A stretch of 64,000 nucleotides of DNA from Paenarthrobacter sp. JL.01a (GCF_025452095.1 NZ_CP104877.1:62001-126000), one strand, 5' to 3'. Counted from the first letter of the stretch, positions 8,665 to 16,297 are shown. Notes: generated from the letters alone by a model not told the origin. Numbers and translations are program-made.

Positions 8665-9108
8665 ATGCAATTTACAACCACCATCGTGGGCGATGGCAAT
8701 AAGGCCGGCATCGAAGTTCCCTCCGACGTGGTGGATGCGCTCGGGGCCGGGAAAAAGCCGCCTGTGGTGGTGACCATCAACCACCGGAGCTATCGCAGCA
8801 GCATCGCGGTGATGGGCGGAAAATACATGGTGGGCATAAGTGCGGCGAACCGCGAGCTCACCGGCGTTGCCGCGGGGGACACTGTGCAGGTGGGTCTCGA
8901 GGTTGATACCCAGCCGCGCGTCGTGGAGGTCCCGGCTGATCTTGCCGCGGCCCTGGAAGCTGAACCGGACGCGAAAGCCTTCTACGGGACCCTCAACTAC
9001 AGTGCCCAGCGACGCTACGTGGAGCCGATCGGCGATGCCAAGACCGAGGAAACCCGCGCGAGACGTATCGCGAAGGTTGTTTCTGACCTGAAGGCCGGGA
9101 AAAAGTAG
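8665..9108 (+). CDS. DUF1905 / YdeI-OmpD-associated family protein
   Basis: A 147-residue soluble protein. Residues 1-90 match the DUF1905 pattern: a beta barrel with IEVPSDVVDALG, the NHRSYRSSIAVMGG segment and the RELTGVAAGDTVQV segment. Residues 100-147 resemble the bacteriocin-protection YdeI-type helical tail, with FYGTLNYSAQRRYV and then a TRARRIAKVV helix. The biochemical role of these families is unclear. The start is fixed by the leaderless promoter at 8653-8658. Confidence 0.75.
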   Translation: MQFTTTIVGDGNKAGIEVPSDVVDALGAGKKPPVVVTINHRSYRSSIAVMGGKYMVGISAANRELTGVAAGDTVQVGLEVDTQPRVVEVPADLAAALEAEPDAKAFYGTLNYSAQRRYVEPIGDAKTEETRARRIAKVVSDLKAGKK

Positions 9109-9205
9109 CGTCTCAGGCGGGGCTGTTCGCCCTTGCGATGGCCACGGCCAGGGAAACGTCCCGAAGAAAATGACGTGGACCACGACACGTTCCGGGTGCT
9201 CACCC

Positions 9206-9220
9206 CACTACTAAGTAGTG
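9206..9220. promoter_or_regulatory. Palindrome CACTACT-A-AGTAGTG, candidate operator
   Basis: A perfect 7-base inverted repeat with one central base. Its ACTACT/AGTAGT arms resemble operators of BlaI/MecI-type winged-helix repressors, but no such regulator or target gene is adjacent, so its role is open. Confidence 0.3.
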
Positions 9221-9369
9221 ACAGGTTGCCGAGCGCACTCCGGATGCAGAACAGCAGCCACGGCCTACGAGGTGTTGAGACCCCCTCCTCGGCCGGTCAC
9301 GGCGCAACAAACCCGGGCGGGTGCTATTAACCGCCTAGGGGTGCGCTCGTCCGCTTGCCCGAGCGGACA

Positions 9370-9413
9370 GTGTGGCCGGCCCGAAAGCAGACCCCCCCTC
9401 GAGCCGGCCACAC
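9370..9413. terminator. Inverted repeat GTGTGGCCGGC / GCCGGCCACAC
   Basis: A perfect 11-base stem with a 22-base loop, about 130 bases past the stop of the minus-strand MFS gene. There is no T-run, so terminator function is only a guess. Confidence 0.3.
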
Positions 9414-9543
9414 GCCCTTCCCGGGTCACTCGAACTGCTGCTCATCCTGAACGGCGCGATAACGGCGCCGATCAGGGTTCCAGGGGTGTTGGTGGTGGTG
9501 TTGCCCGCCGCCGTTATGGATGCCCAGTCTGCCCGGATAGCTC

Positions 9544-10833
9544 TCACGCGCTTTGGCCCCTTCTTCCACGCGATTCGGCGAGTACCGCCGTCGTCGTGGC
9601 TTTCCGCGCTATCAGCGCGACGCCCGCCGCCGAGGCAACAAAAACTGACCCCAGGATCGCCCAACCCAGCGTGCCACGCTCGACGACGGTTGCGGTCACC
9701 ACGAGAGGTGCGAGCATGGCCCCCAGGGCGGATCCCATGCCGAACATTCCCTGGTAAGCGCCGGCCTGGAGCGGATTGGCGAGTTCGAAGCTGAGGCCCC
9801 ACGCCCCCGCTTGCGAAAGGATTTCCGCCAACGAGTGCAGGAGTGCGGCACCGCATAGGACAATGATGGCGGCGACCACCGGCACTCCGCCCGCCAGTGC
9901 GTAGAGCGCGCAAGCCGCGGCCATGAGCACCCCGCCGGTCAGCACGATCTTCCCGGCACGGGCAGGATGATCGGTGCCGCGGGAGAGTGGCACCTGCAGC
10001 AGGACGACGCACACAGTGTTGATGACCAGGACCACCGATATCAGCACATCCGGCGCGCTGGTGTCCTGGGAAATCCACAGCGGAACACCCATCTCGGCGA
10101 GTCCGAACTGCATGCCGAAAATACCGGACAGCACCGTCAACAGAACGTAGCGGCGATCCTTGAAGGGGGAGATGCCCCGCTTCGGCGCAGGGTTGCCGGG
10201 ATCGTGACGCGGCGCGTCGACGCGGCTGGGAAGGCGGCGGAGGTGCAGTGCGCTGAGAACATAGACGACGCCGGCGCTGATCATCATCACGCGGAACGCG
10301 TCGGCCGTCCCGGCCAGCAACGCCAGTCCGGCGATCATGCCACCCGTCGCGATGCCCAGGTTGGTGATGGTGCGGAGGACCGCGCGTGCGTTGACCCGGT
10401 TGGGGCCTTCGAAGGCCCGCGCGATGATCGCTGAGCGCGTGGCGTTCGCGGCGCGGTCCACGCCTACCGTAATGCAGGCAATCACGACGGCGGTGCCGAA
10501 GTTACCTGCGAACGTATAGCTTGCGATAGCGAGACCTTCGACGGCGACCATCGCCACCAGCAGTCGGCGCGCGGATAGGTGGTCCGCAAGGCGGCCGCCA
10601 ATGTAGGACGTCGCGACGCCGACCCCGCTGGAAACAGAGAGGATGACGGCGATTTCCACGGCGCTGAGTCCGACGAAGCGGCTGAAGTACAAAACTGTCA
10701 GGGTGAGGAAGATGCCTCGACCCACCGTGGAGACCAGAATGGCCGAAGCGAGGATCTTAAGGCTGGGATCAGAAAGGGCGGCGCGGAGGCCGTGCCGGGG
10801 AGGGGTAGTGGTGTCTGCCGGAATTTTGGTCAC
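9544..10833 (-). CDS. MFS transporter
   Basis: A 429-residue major facilitator with about twelve membrane segments and a cytoplasmic loop after segment 6 (near residues 190-220, rich in Pro and Arg). The loop after segment 2 has GGRLADHLSARRLL, a form of the MFS A-motif. It is probably an exporter of the drug/H+ antiporter type. The start is GTG at 10833. The gene is divergent from an ArsR-type regulator with only 55 bases between them, so that regulator probably controls it. Confidence 0.82.
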   Translation of the reverse strand: MTKIPADTTTPPRHGLRAALSDPSLKILASAILVSTVGRGIFLTLTVLYFSRFVGLSAVEIAVILSVSSGVGVATSYIGGRLADHLSARRLLVAMVAVEGLAIASYTFAGNFGTAVVIACITVGVDRAANATRSAIIARAFEGPNRVNARAVLRTITNLGIATGGMIAGLALLAGTADAFRVMMISAGVVYVLSALHLRRLPSRVDAPRHDPGNPAPKRGISPFKDRRYVLLTVLSGIFGMQFGLAEMGVPLWISQDTSAPDVLISVVLVINTVCVVLLQVPLSRGTDHPARAGKIVLTGGVLMAAACALYALAGGVPVVAAIIVLCGAALLHSLAEILSQAGAWGLSFELANPLQAGAYQGMFGMGSALGAMLAPLVVTATVVERGTLGWAILGSVFVASAAGVALIARKATTTAVLAESRGRRGQSA

Positions 10834-10888
10834 CCCCTAGTTCTGTCACCCGCCGAGGTTGGCCGGTAGTGATGTAGCGTTATGCTTC

Positions 10889-11842
10889 ATGTTGAAGTAC
10901 GTACTGTCCGGCGCCGACCTGGGCGGGGTGCGCTTCGGCATCTCGCCCATGTGTGAACTGGGGCTCTCCCTGAGGGCCATCCGTGATCCCAGCCAGTATC
11001 CTCTTCAGTTGCCGTGGTTGCGCCGCACGGAGGAAGCCCGTTCCCGCCTGGATCTGGATGGTCTGCTGTCGCTGGTTGACCACCGGCTCTGGACGCCGGA
11101 CTTCCTGAACCCCAGGCCTGATTCCCCTCTCACCAGGATCGACGACGAGTTCGCGGCATTGGAGGGGATTTCAGCAGAGCAGTTCCACGGCGACCTGATC
11201 CGGGTGCATGGCGAAGTGCCCGCAGTCTTTGCCGGACCCGTTGGCCCGGCGATCCGGCGCCTCGTGCAGATCCTCCAGGACTTTTGGGCCACGTGCTTCG
11301 CACCGCACTGGCTGCGCATGCGCACCATCCTGGAAGCAGACATTGTCTACCGCGGCAGGCAACTCGCCCAGGGCGGGCTGTTCACAATGCTGAACGATTT
11401 GTCCGGTGCCGTGGAATTCGACGGCCAAGTCATCTCCGTGCGGTTGAAGAACCCTGCGTCACGGACCGAGAAGACTGATGGCCTGGGGCTGACCCTCGTA
11501 CCCACCATGTTCACCCGCAGGGCCTCTGCTCCCGTGAACCATGGTGACCCGCCGATGCTGATGTACCCGGCCCGCGGACAAGGAGCCATGTGGGAGGCGG
11601 AGCAAGTGAGAAGCCCTGACGCTGTTGTGGCAGTGCTCGGCGAGGTCCGAACTGCCCTACTGACGGCGCTCGCTGCGCCTGCCTCATCCACCGAGCTGGG
11701 AGTGCGCTTTGGCGTGACCACGTCCGCGGTCAACCAGCATCTCAGGGTGCTCCGGAATGCCGGGCTCGTGACGTCCACGCGCTACGGCCACAGCGTGCTC
11801 TACTTTCGGAGCGAGCTGGGTGACGCGCTGCTCCTGGGATGA
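10889..11842 (+). CDS. ArsR-type winged-helix regulator with DUF5937-like N-terminal domain
   Basis: A 317-residue regulator. Residues 1-235 form an N-terminal domain like that of DUF5937 actinobacterial proteins (it begins LKYVLSGADLGGVRFGISPM). The C-terminal 70 residues form a winged helix: SSTELGVRFGVTTSAVNQHL is the recognition helix-turn-helix, followed by LRNAGLVTSTRYGHSVLYF as the wing. No cysteine pair for metal sensing is obvious in the helix. Divergent placement from the MFS gene suggests it represses the exporter in response to a small molecule. Confidence 0.78.
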   Translation: MLKYVLSGADLGGVRFGISPMCELGLSLRAIRDPSQYPLQLPWLRRTEEARSRLDLDGLLSLVDHRLWTPDFLNPRPDSPLTRIDDEFAALEGISAEQFHGDLIRVHGEVPAVFAGPVGPAIRRLVQILQDFWATCFAPHWLRMRTILEADIVYRGRQLAQGGLFTMLNDLSGAVEFDGQVISVRLKNPASRTEKTDGLGLTLVPTMFTRRASAPVNHGDPPMLMYPARGQGAMWEAEQVRSPDAVVAVLGEVRTALLTALAAPASSTELGVRFGVTTSAVNQHLRVLRNAGLVTSTRYGHSVLYFRSELGDALLLG

Positions 11843-11891
11843 GCAATCCGGCGAGTCAGGCGCCTCTGGCGGGACCCGCCGTCCGGCGTTT

Positions 11892-12443
11892 TCAGTTCTT
11901 GCGCAGGCTGTAGGTGCTGACGACGTTGCCCTTGCTGGTGGCGTACTGGTCCTCCAGGGCCAGCCGGTTAAGGGGGTCCCCGTCCTCGAAGAGCCGCCGA
12001 CCTGTCCCGGCGATCACGGGGTGGGTCATCAGTGTCAGCTCATCCAGGACGCCTGCGAACAGTAGTTGGCGTACCAGGGAGATGCTGCCGCATACGGCGA
12101 TCTCGCCGCCGTCGCGGTTCTTAAGCTCGGTGACGAAGTCCTCCAACGGACCGTTGATGAGGTGGGAGTTTTGCCACTCCAGCGGCTCGGGCAACGTGCG
12201 GGAGGCGACGAACTTCTCCACAGGATTAATGAAGGCGGCAAACTCATCATCCTGGGTTGCGTTCGGCCAGTAGCTGGCCCACTCCTGGTAGCTGACCCGG
12301 CCCAGGACGACGGTGTCCACGGTGTTGATCATCTTGGTCAGGCCCTTGCCCAGGTCCTCGTCGAAGCTGTCGAACTGGAACTTGAATGGGTCCTGGACAA
12401 CGCCATCCACGGAGTGGAACAGGCCGGCGGTTACCTTGCGCAT
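11892..12443 (-). CDS. Dihydrofolate reductase-fold protein (RibD C-terminal family)
   Basis: A 183-residue protein of the DHFR/RibD_C fold, common in actinobacteria as orphan NADPH-binding reductases. It starts RKVTAGLFHSVDGVVQDP. It has VVLGRVSYQEWASYW in the first third and the nucleotide-binding GGEIAVCGSISLVRQLL, then HPVIAGTGRRLF near the C-terminus. It is not the folate enzyme itself. GGAAGGAG lies 5 bases before the ATG. It is probably co-transcribed behind the small STAS-like gene 26 bases upstream. Confidence 0.82.
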   Translation of the reverse strand: MRKVTAGLFHSVDGVVQDPFKFQFDSFDEDLGKGLTKMINTVDTVVLGRVSYQEWASYWPNATQDDEFAAFINPVEKFVASRTLPEPLEWQNSHLINGPLEDFVTELKNRDGGEIAVCGSISLVRQLLFAGVLDELTLMTHPVIAGTGRRLFEDGDPLNRLALEDQYATSKGNVVSTYSLRKN

Positions 12444-12469
12444 AGCTTCTCCTTCCAGGTCGGTCTCGT

Positions 12470-12793
12470 TTAGGCCGCAGCCGTTGCCAGGCGACGACGG
12501 GACGGCAGTTCAGTGACGTTGCTCGATTCAGTGTTCAGGCGGACGGGAACTTCGTAGAGCTCAGCGTAGACCTGCAATTCGCCCAAGGCGTCGTTATCAA
12601 CGGTGGCTTCCGAAAGGTCCATTTCGACGTTCAGGCCGCCGCCGAGGCTCTTGGTTCGCTGCACCACCGGGTACAGGCCCTGCACGCTCGCGGTGGTGAC
12701 GTGACCGGTTGCCGCAATCTGGATCTGTTCGCCGTCAACGTCGACTCGAACAACTACGGAGAGCTTCTCGCTGGTCAATGTGCTGCCTTTCAT
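12470..12793 (-). CDS. Small STAS-like protein
   Basis: A protein of 107 residues from the ATG at 12793, or 102 from a TTG at 12778. The TTG has a GAAAGG 7 bases upstream and may be the true start. The order of strands and helices and the segment IQIAATGHVTTASVQGLYPV followed by VEMDLSEATVDNDALGEL resemble a STAS (anti-sigma antagonist) domain. The phosphorylatable Ser of classical antagonists is not at the expected place (DLSEATVD). The role is therefore open. It precedes the DHFR-fold gene on the same strand. Confidence 0.5.
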   Translation of the reverse strand: MKGSTLTSEKLSVVVRVDVDGEQIQIAATGHVTTASVQGLYPVVQRTKSLGGGLNVEMDLSEATVDNDALGELQVYAELYEVPVRLNTESSNVTELPSRRRLATAAA

Positions 12794-13160
12794 AAGGTTG
12801 CTGCCACGCTGCAGCGCACCCCAGCGTATGTGCCATGTGTGACCTGCGCAACATTGTGGCGAGGGGCGCTGGCCGCCAGTCACTGTTTTCGCAGGCGTCG
12901 ATGTGACCACCTGGGCCAGAAATCCAACTGTCCCGGAAGTTGTCTTTGTGACAGCTGTTTGCAGGGGATGTTTTGGGACAACAAACATATGGGACTGCAA
13001 TGTTACGTGGACGCTGAGCGTGGATTTCATCGATCCTCGATTGTGCCTGAATGAGTGCCCACAGCCGTCTGCGCAACAAGCACGTTAGAGGATGCTCCAA
13101 GGGTTCGGCGCGGCATCACGCGGCGTTCTGAGTGCCGCCAGCGGCTGAGTCCCCGAGTGG

Positions 13161-13204
13161 GGAGTGTCCCACCGGGAGTGTCCCAGTTCCAAGGAAGTGG
13201 GACA
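13161..13204. repeat. Tandem GGGAGTGTCCCA and inverted repeat, possible insertion-sequence remnant
   Basis: The word GGGAGTGTCCCA occurs at 13160-13171 and again at 13174-13185. The second copy starts a near-perfect palindrome, TGTCCCAGTTCC-AA-GGAAGTGGGACA (13179-13204), with one mismatch in 12. Arrangements like this occur at abutted or excised IS ends. No transposase remains. Confidence 0.35.
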
Positions 13205-13312
13205 GAAAACTGTGTAGCGTTTAGGGCACCCTCACCGGGCAGTTTTGCGGGCGGGTCTTACGGGAATCCGGGAGTCCTGAAACCGCGGGGACGTTTGGCG
13301 CAAGGTAGCGGC

Positions 13313-13338
13313 GGCCGGTGGGGGACCGGCTTACGGGC
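13313..13338. repeat. Island palindromic repeat, copy 1
   Basis: A diverged copy with GACC instead of GATC in the centre and the right arm GGCTTACGGGCA, which it shares with copy 4. It lies 45 bases before the first island gene. Confidence 0.55.
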
Positions 13339-13370
13339 ACTTTCTAAGTCGACTCCGCGCGACAGGAACG

Positions 13371-13376
13371 TATGAT
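13371..13376 (+). promoter_or_regulatory. Promoter -10 TATGAT with TCGACT -35, leaderless
   Basis: TATGAT ends 7 bases before the ATG at 13383. A TCGACT at 13349-13354 is placed 16 bases upstream as a -35. Island genes therefore can carry their own promoters. Confidence 0.55.
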
Positions 13377-13382
13377 CCAGCT

Positions 13383-13679
13383 ATGACTCTTGCGGACCTT
13401 TCGTTCCTGTCTGACGATCTTCAGAATGGCGCCCGATGCGACCCGAATGGAGAAGTGAGTTGGCCGATATTCCAAGCTTCAGATGCCATCGAAGCCCTTG
13501 CAGGCTCCGGTCGTCTTATCTTGGGTCTGGATATTAGGGACTACCAAAGTGACGGCACATTCATCGAGGTACCGTGGTCGACTTACACAGGATCCGACGT
13601 GGAAGAAGCCCGCGTCTTTGCCCTGTCCGTTCTCAACCATGAAGATCTTCCTGGCGAGTGGGTCCTGATTACTTGGTAA
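13383..13679 (+). CDS. Small acidic protein, candidate immunity protein
   Basis: A 98-residue acidic soluble protein. The N-terminal half is loop-rich. The second half has the pattern SGRLILGLDIRDY, FIEVPWSTYTG, DVEEARVFALSVL and the terminus EWVLITW. That pattern recurs in small actinobacterial proteins found near polymorphic toxins, but I cannot assign a named family. The start is fixed by the TATGAT promoter. The stop TAA is part of repeat copy 2, so the last codons run into the repeat. Confidence 0.6.
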   Translation: MTLADLSFLSDDLQNGARCDPNGEVSWPIFQASDAIEALAGSGRLILGLDIRDYQSDGTFIEVPWSTYTGSDVEEARVFALSVLNHEDLPGEWVLITW

Positions 13680-13696
13680 ATGATCCCTCAGTCTAG
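13671..13696. repeat. Island palindromic repeat, copy 2 (contains a stop codon)
   Basis: GGTAAAT-GATC-CCTCAGTC. The TAA in its left arm is the stop codon of the preceding gene. Confidence 0.6.
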
Positions 13697-13746
13697 GTTC
13701 AACGGCATCTGTATGAAGGGAGCCGAGGGGCAATACAGTTTCACTC

Positions 13747-14271
13747 ATGGCAACTTGGGACCTGAGCGACGAGCTGAATCATCCGCTTGATTTTCTGTTG
13801 ATACAGAACGGCTTCATCAATCTGTTTCATCAGCACGCGATTCTCCACGAGGCAACGTTGTGGTTGTGGAACCACCGCTACCAAGTCGTTCAGGTTGATG
13901 CTGCTGCCTGGCAGACTCAGGCTGACCTACACCGGGACGTTGCCCTAGCCTTGAATTTCCCGGATTACTACGGCTCGAACTTTGATGCGCTCAACGATTG
14001 CCTCCGCGACGTAGCTGTTCAATCCTATGGATGGACGGCCGCGGACACCGGGCTAGTTCTCGTAATTGACGGGTATGAGACCTTCGAAAAGAAGGACGCA
14101 TCCTCCGCCCATCGCCTGTTAGACATCTTCGCGAGGCAGGCAGCATACGCCTCTCTGTTCGGCCACCGCATGGTGTGTCTGGTCAGAACCGGGGACCCAG
14201 AGCTGCGGTTCCCTCCGGTTGGTGGCCTTTCCGTTGCTTGGAATCATCGCGAATTCCTCAGCGCCCGGTAA
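13747..14271 (+). CDS. Barstar family protein (barnase inhibitor-like), candidate immunity protein
   Basis: A 174-residue protein. Residues about 55-95 carry the barstar signature: LHRDVALALNFPDYYGSNFD then ALNDCLRD. This is the helix-loop that plugs the RNase active site in barstar. An upstream extension of about 45 residues and a C-terminal part ending in the repeat-encoded ARG are not in classical barstar (90 residues). No barnase-type RNase gene is nearby, so it looks like an orphan inhibitor protecting against RNases delivered by competitors, or a self-RNase regulator. The stop TAA lies in repeat copy 3. A TACAGT -10 is 8 bases before the ATG. Confidence 0.82.
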   Translation: MATWDLSDELNHPLDFLLIQNGFINLFHQHAILHEATLWLWNHRYQVVQVDAAAWQTQADLHRDVALALNFPDYYGSNFDALNDCLRDVAVQSYGWTAADTGLVLVIDGYETFEKKDASSAHRLLDIFARQAAYASLFGHRMVCLVRTGDPELRFPPVGGLSVAWNHREFLSAR

Positions 14272-14288
14272 AGGATCCCTCACCGGAC
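14263..14288. repeat. Island palindromic repeat, copy 3 (contains a stop codon)
   Basis: GCCCGGTAAAG-GATC-CCTCACCGGAC is close to the consensus. The TAA is the stop codon of the barstar gene. Confidence 0.75.
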
Positions 14289-14360
14289 ACTAGTACGTGA
14301 CAGACTTCTAGTGAGTTGGGTTACTTTCCGTGGTTATTGGACCGAAGGAGAAACTTCCTG

Positions 14361-14705
14361 GTGCCGCATGATCAAAGACGAGAAGCGTTCTATGACCTCA
14401 TACAGTTGCGTCGCCCATTAGGCGAGTCCTCGGCTCGATTGTCGTCGTTTGAATGGTTCTCTCAAGAGGAATTGGCCACTGCTTTTGCTCAGGATATCGG
14501 CCATGCACTTGACGAGTTCTGGGCCGGGAAGATTAGTGCAGATGATCTTCGCGCCTGGGCGGAGCAGCTCCAGGGCCGCGAAGACATTGCACTGAATCCC
14601 CAGGACCGCGATTTCCTGGCGGACGCACTCTTCCAGCTTTCTACGCCCGAGGTTTGTGGACCCGCCGATGAGGTGGCCGTTACCCTCGGGTTGCGGCTGA
14701 ACTAA
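14361..14705 (+). CDS. Small acidic helical protein, candidate immunity protein
   Basis: A 114-residue acidic, mostly helical protein of no family I can name with certainty. The segment DLRAWAEQLQGREDIALNPQ, followed by DRDFLADALFQLSTPEVCGP, recurs in small actinobacterial proteins and recalls colicin-immunity-like helical proteins. I chose the GTG at 14361 because AAGGAG (14345-14350) precedes it. An in-frame TTG at 14316 would add 15 residues. It is flanked by repeat copies 3 and 4, like the other island genes. Confidence 0.55.
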   Translation: MPHDQRREAFYDLIQLRRPLGESSARLSSFEWFSQEELATAFAQDIGHALDEFWAGKISADDLRAWAEQLQGREDIALNPQDRDFLADALFQLSTPEVCGPADEVAVTLGLRLN

Positions 14706-14735
14706 CGGTCGGGCTCTCAAGGGGGACCCCATAAT

Positions 14736-14761
14736 TTCCGTTAGGGGATCGGCTTACGGGC
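14736..14761. repeat. Island palindromic repeat, copy 4
   Basis: CCGTTAGGG-GATC-GGCTTACGGGCG lies between the convergent ends of two island genes, 3' to both. Confidence 0.6.
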
Positions 14762-14783
14762 GCAGTCCTAGCAGGGCCTCACC

Positions 14784-15131
14784 TCATGGGTCCCCTAACC
14801 ACCACGGGTCGCCGGCTGTGGTAGCGGTCGGTTCTCCTGAAACCGTGAGGCTCGGTGCGTGGAGAAAGTCGATACGCAGGTTTGATCCGGCATCCACCCG
14901 GACGTTTGACACGGTACGGTTGTTGATTTCAAGGGCGGACATCATCCACGTGTCGTCCGAATCCGCGTCTCCGGTTGTGTCTCCTATGGTCCAAGAGGCA
15001 TCTATATAGAGTCTGAACTCCGTCGCCTTGATTCCCCTGTCATCGCAAAAGCCGATGAAGGGCCACGCCTGTCTGGTCCCAACCTCAACAACGAACGTCC
15101 CAACCAGATTTGCCGGGTCAGAGGTCATCAT
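14784..15131 (-). CDS. Small beta-rich protein, candidate immunity protein (DUF6188-like?)
   Basis: A 115-residue soluble protein with alternating strands. It has TEFRLYIDASWTI, then LEINNRTVSNVRVDAGSNLR and a terminal PWWLG. The pattern of a short edge strand, an aromatic-rich strand, then L-x-N-x-x-V and L-x-I-x-F strands resembles DUF6188-type proteins of actinobacterial immunity loci, but the match is by eye. Two ATGs are adjacent (15131, 15128), with GAAGGGAAA before them. It follows the 54-residue ORF on the same strand by 27 bases. Confidence 0.55.
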   Translation of the reverse strand: MMTSDPANLVGTFVVEVGTRQAWPFIGFCDDRGIKATEFRLYIDASWTIGDTTGDADSDDTWMMSALEINNRTVSNVRVDAGSNLRIDFLHAPSLTVSGEPTATTAGDPWWLGDP

Positions 15132-15158
15132 TTTCCCTTCAAGATCAGTTCTTATGGC

Positions 15159-15323
15159 TTATGGGCCAAGGGTTACATGGGTTCGATACCGGACGTACGC
15201 TTTCGCGTCCTCACTACCGAATCCGAACGGAGCCTTCACAGGCTTTCCTGTGAGGGGACTTTTGGGGCCGCCCTTCGCGTTAGTGAACGAAGCTCGGCTC
15301 GGAGCGCTACCGGACGGATCCAT
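15159..15323 (-). CDS. Small ORF of 54 residues, unknown
   Basis: A short frame with a GTGAGG Shine-Dalgarno 3 bases before its ATG, and a stop 27 bases before the next gene on the same strand. The peptide is basic and rich in Gly, Pro and Lys in the first half (GGPKSPLTGKPVKAPFGFG) and then has EDAKAYVRYRT. It fills an otherwise empty 240-base stretch between two island genes. The composition looks protein-like, but I recognise no family. It could be a stand-alone small protein or the tail of a lost gene. A half repeat-like TACCGGACGGATCC lies over its start. Confidence 0.4.
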   Translation of the reverse strand: MDPSGSAPSRASFTNAKGGPKSPLTGKPVKAPFGFGSEDAKAYVRYRTHVTLGP

Positions 15324-15369
15324 GATCCTCACTTTAGTTTCAGGCCTTGGAGCGCAGGGCGAGTAACTC

Positions 15370-15669
15370 TTACAGCCAGCGGACGTCCTGCCTGTCCATT
15401 CCGATCAGGTGCAGGCCATCGGTGGTTTCTACGCCATGGGCAAACCGTACCAAGACAGAGCCTCCGTTCATGCGCTCGAACTCAGCCTCTATCCAAAGTT
15501 CAATCGGGAATGTCGACGTGGCGGTGATGTCGGCCTCAGCGAGAACGGGGACCTTTTCCACGATCCGATGAGTCCGACCCTCCGCGTCAGCAAGGTCAAC
15601 CTCGATCCATCCCGGGAAGTGCTCGTCTGCCCATCGCATCGCAGTAGCCCGAACGATCACATGTGTCAT
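15370..15669 (-). CDS. Small soluble protein, candidate immunity protein
   Basis: A 99-residue protein of alternating strands. It has an early WADEHFPGWIEVDLADAEGR, then HRIVEKVPVL, FPIELWIEAEFE and VLVRFAHGVETTDG. This pattern is common in actinobacterial orphan proteins near toxin-immunity loci. I can describe it but not name the family with certainty. There is no signal peptide or membrane segment. It is the middle of three minus-strand genes. Repeat copy 5 lies 50 bases before its start. Confidence 0.6.
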   Translation of the reverse strand: MTHVIVRATAMRWADEHFPGWIEVDLADAEGRTHRIVEKVPVLAEADITATSTFPIELWIEAEFERMNGGSVLVRFAHGVETTDGLHLIGMDRQDVRWL

Positions 15670-15717
15670 ACCGCGATTGTTCCATTGGATCCAGCTGAGT
15701 GTGAGGGGTACAGAGTT

Positions 15718-15743
15718 GCACGTTGAGGGATCCTTTACCGTGC
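15718..15743. repeat. Island palindromic repeat, copy 5
   Basis: CACGTTGAGG-GATC-CTTTACCGTGCG. It is 3' to the gene at 15782-16297 and 5' to the one at 15370-15669. Confidence 0.7.
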
Positions 15744-15781
15744 GCCAATGAGGGGCTTTGAGCTGGTCCGGTTGCCTGCGG

Positions 15782-16297
15782 CTATGGGTTCCAGTTGAGG
15801 GCGTATCTTTGGGCTAGTGCTTGGACGGTACGTATGCCCGCGTCCGTCCAGAAATCCTTATCCACCCATTCGAATGGCCTATCGCCACATTCCTCAAATT
15901 CTGTGCTGAAGCGGGAAAGCTGGGAGCAGATGAGGGCTAGCTCGAGATCAGCGTCATTAACTAGCCACCAGTCCGTTTCCTCATCCCAGAGCAAGAGGCG
16001 GCCAATGCCGCCGTGGGTGTCCAACACCCAATCGCAAAAGGCGGCGTTGTTTGCGAGGGCAGAATCCGGCACGTGGATGGGACTGGTGGGGACAACGAAG
16101 CCATTACTTGGAGGTGGAGTTTCATCTATGCGAAGACTCAGAATGCCTCTTCCCGGGAATGACGCCCACGACTGATCGCTGAGAAGGATGCTGCCCAGGA
16201 GTATCCCGGCTTCACACGCAACCACAGTGCTGCCCGGTATGACAATGGGCCAGCCGCGATCAATCTCAAAAGGTACAGACGAAAAATCAATGGGCAT
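15782..16297 (-). CDS. Island protein of 171 residues, unknown (candidate immunity protein)
   Basis: A soluble acidic protein I do not recognise. The N-terminal half has a Gly-rich strand region. The C-terminal half is Trp-rich and helical: RLLLWDEETDWWLVNDADLE, then LICSQLSRFSTEFEECGD and WVDKDFWTDAG. Its acidic, Trp-rich character is common in SUKH-like and other immunity proteins, but no signature is clear. The stop is 36 bases from repeat copy 5. Repeat copy 6 lies 44 bases before its start. Confidence 0.55.
   Translation of the reverse strand: MPIDFSSVPFEIDRGWPIVIPGSTVVACEAGILLGSILLSDQSWASFPGRGILSLRIDETPPPSNGFVVPTSPIHVPDSALANNAAFCDWVLDTHGGIGRLLLWDEETDWWLVNDADLELALICSQLSRFSTEFEECGDRPFEWVDKDFWTDAGIRTVQALAQRYALNWNP

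Larger units (their letters stand above)
9109..9543. other. 435-base gap without a recognisable gene
   Basis: I see no convincing reading frame on either strand. The stretch holds a perfect 7-base inverted repeat at 9206-9220 and a perfect 11-base inverted repeat at 9370-9380/9403-9413, which may serve as the terminator of the MFS gene to its right. The rest is GC-rich spacer, possibly decayed coding sequence. Confidence 0.4.
12794..13382. other. 589-base gap: promoter region and left edge of the accessory island
   Basis: No supported gene. The left part should hold the promoter of the STAS-like gene. Several TGTCCC/GGGACA words in opposed orientation (12929-12934, 12975-12980, 13166-13171, 13179-13204) look like decayed ends of an insertion sequence. 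The right end has the first copy of the island repeat and a good leaderless promoter. Confidence 0.4.

Noticed and set aside
12794..13100. Long minus-strand frame extending the STAS-like protein to 13030, and a second frame 12735-13100
   Set aside because: Cys/His-rich, unlike neighbouring proteins, no ribosome binding site; the conserved part begins at 12793 or 12778.
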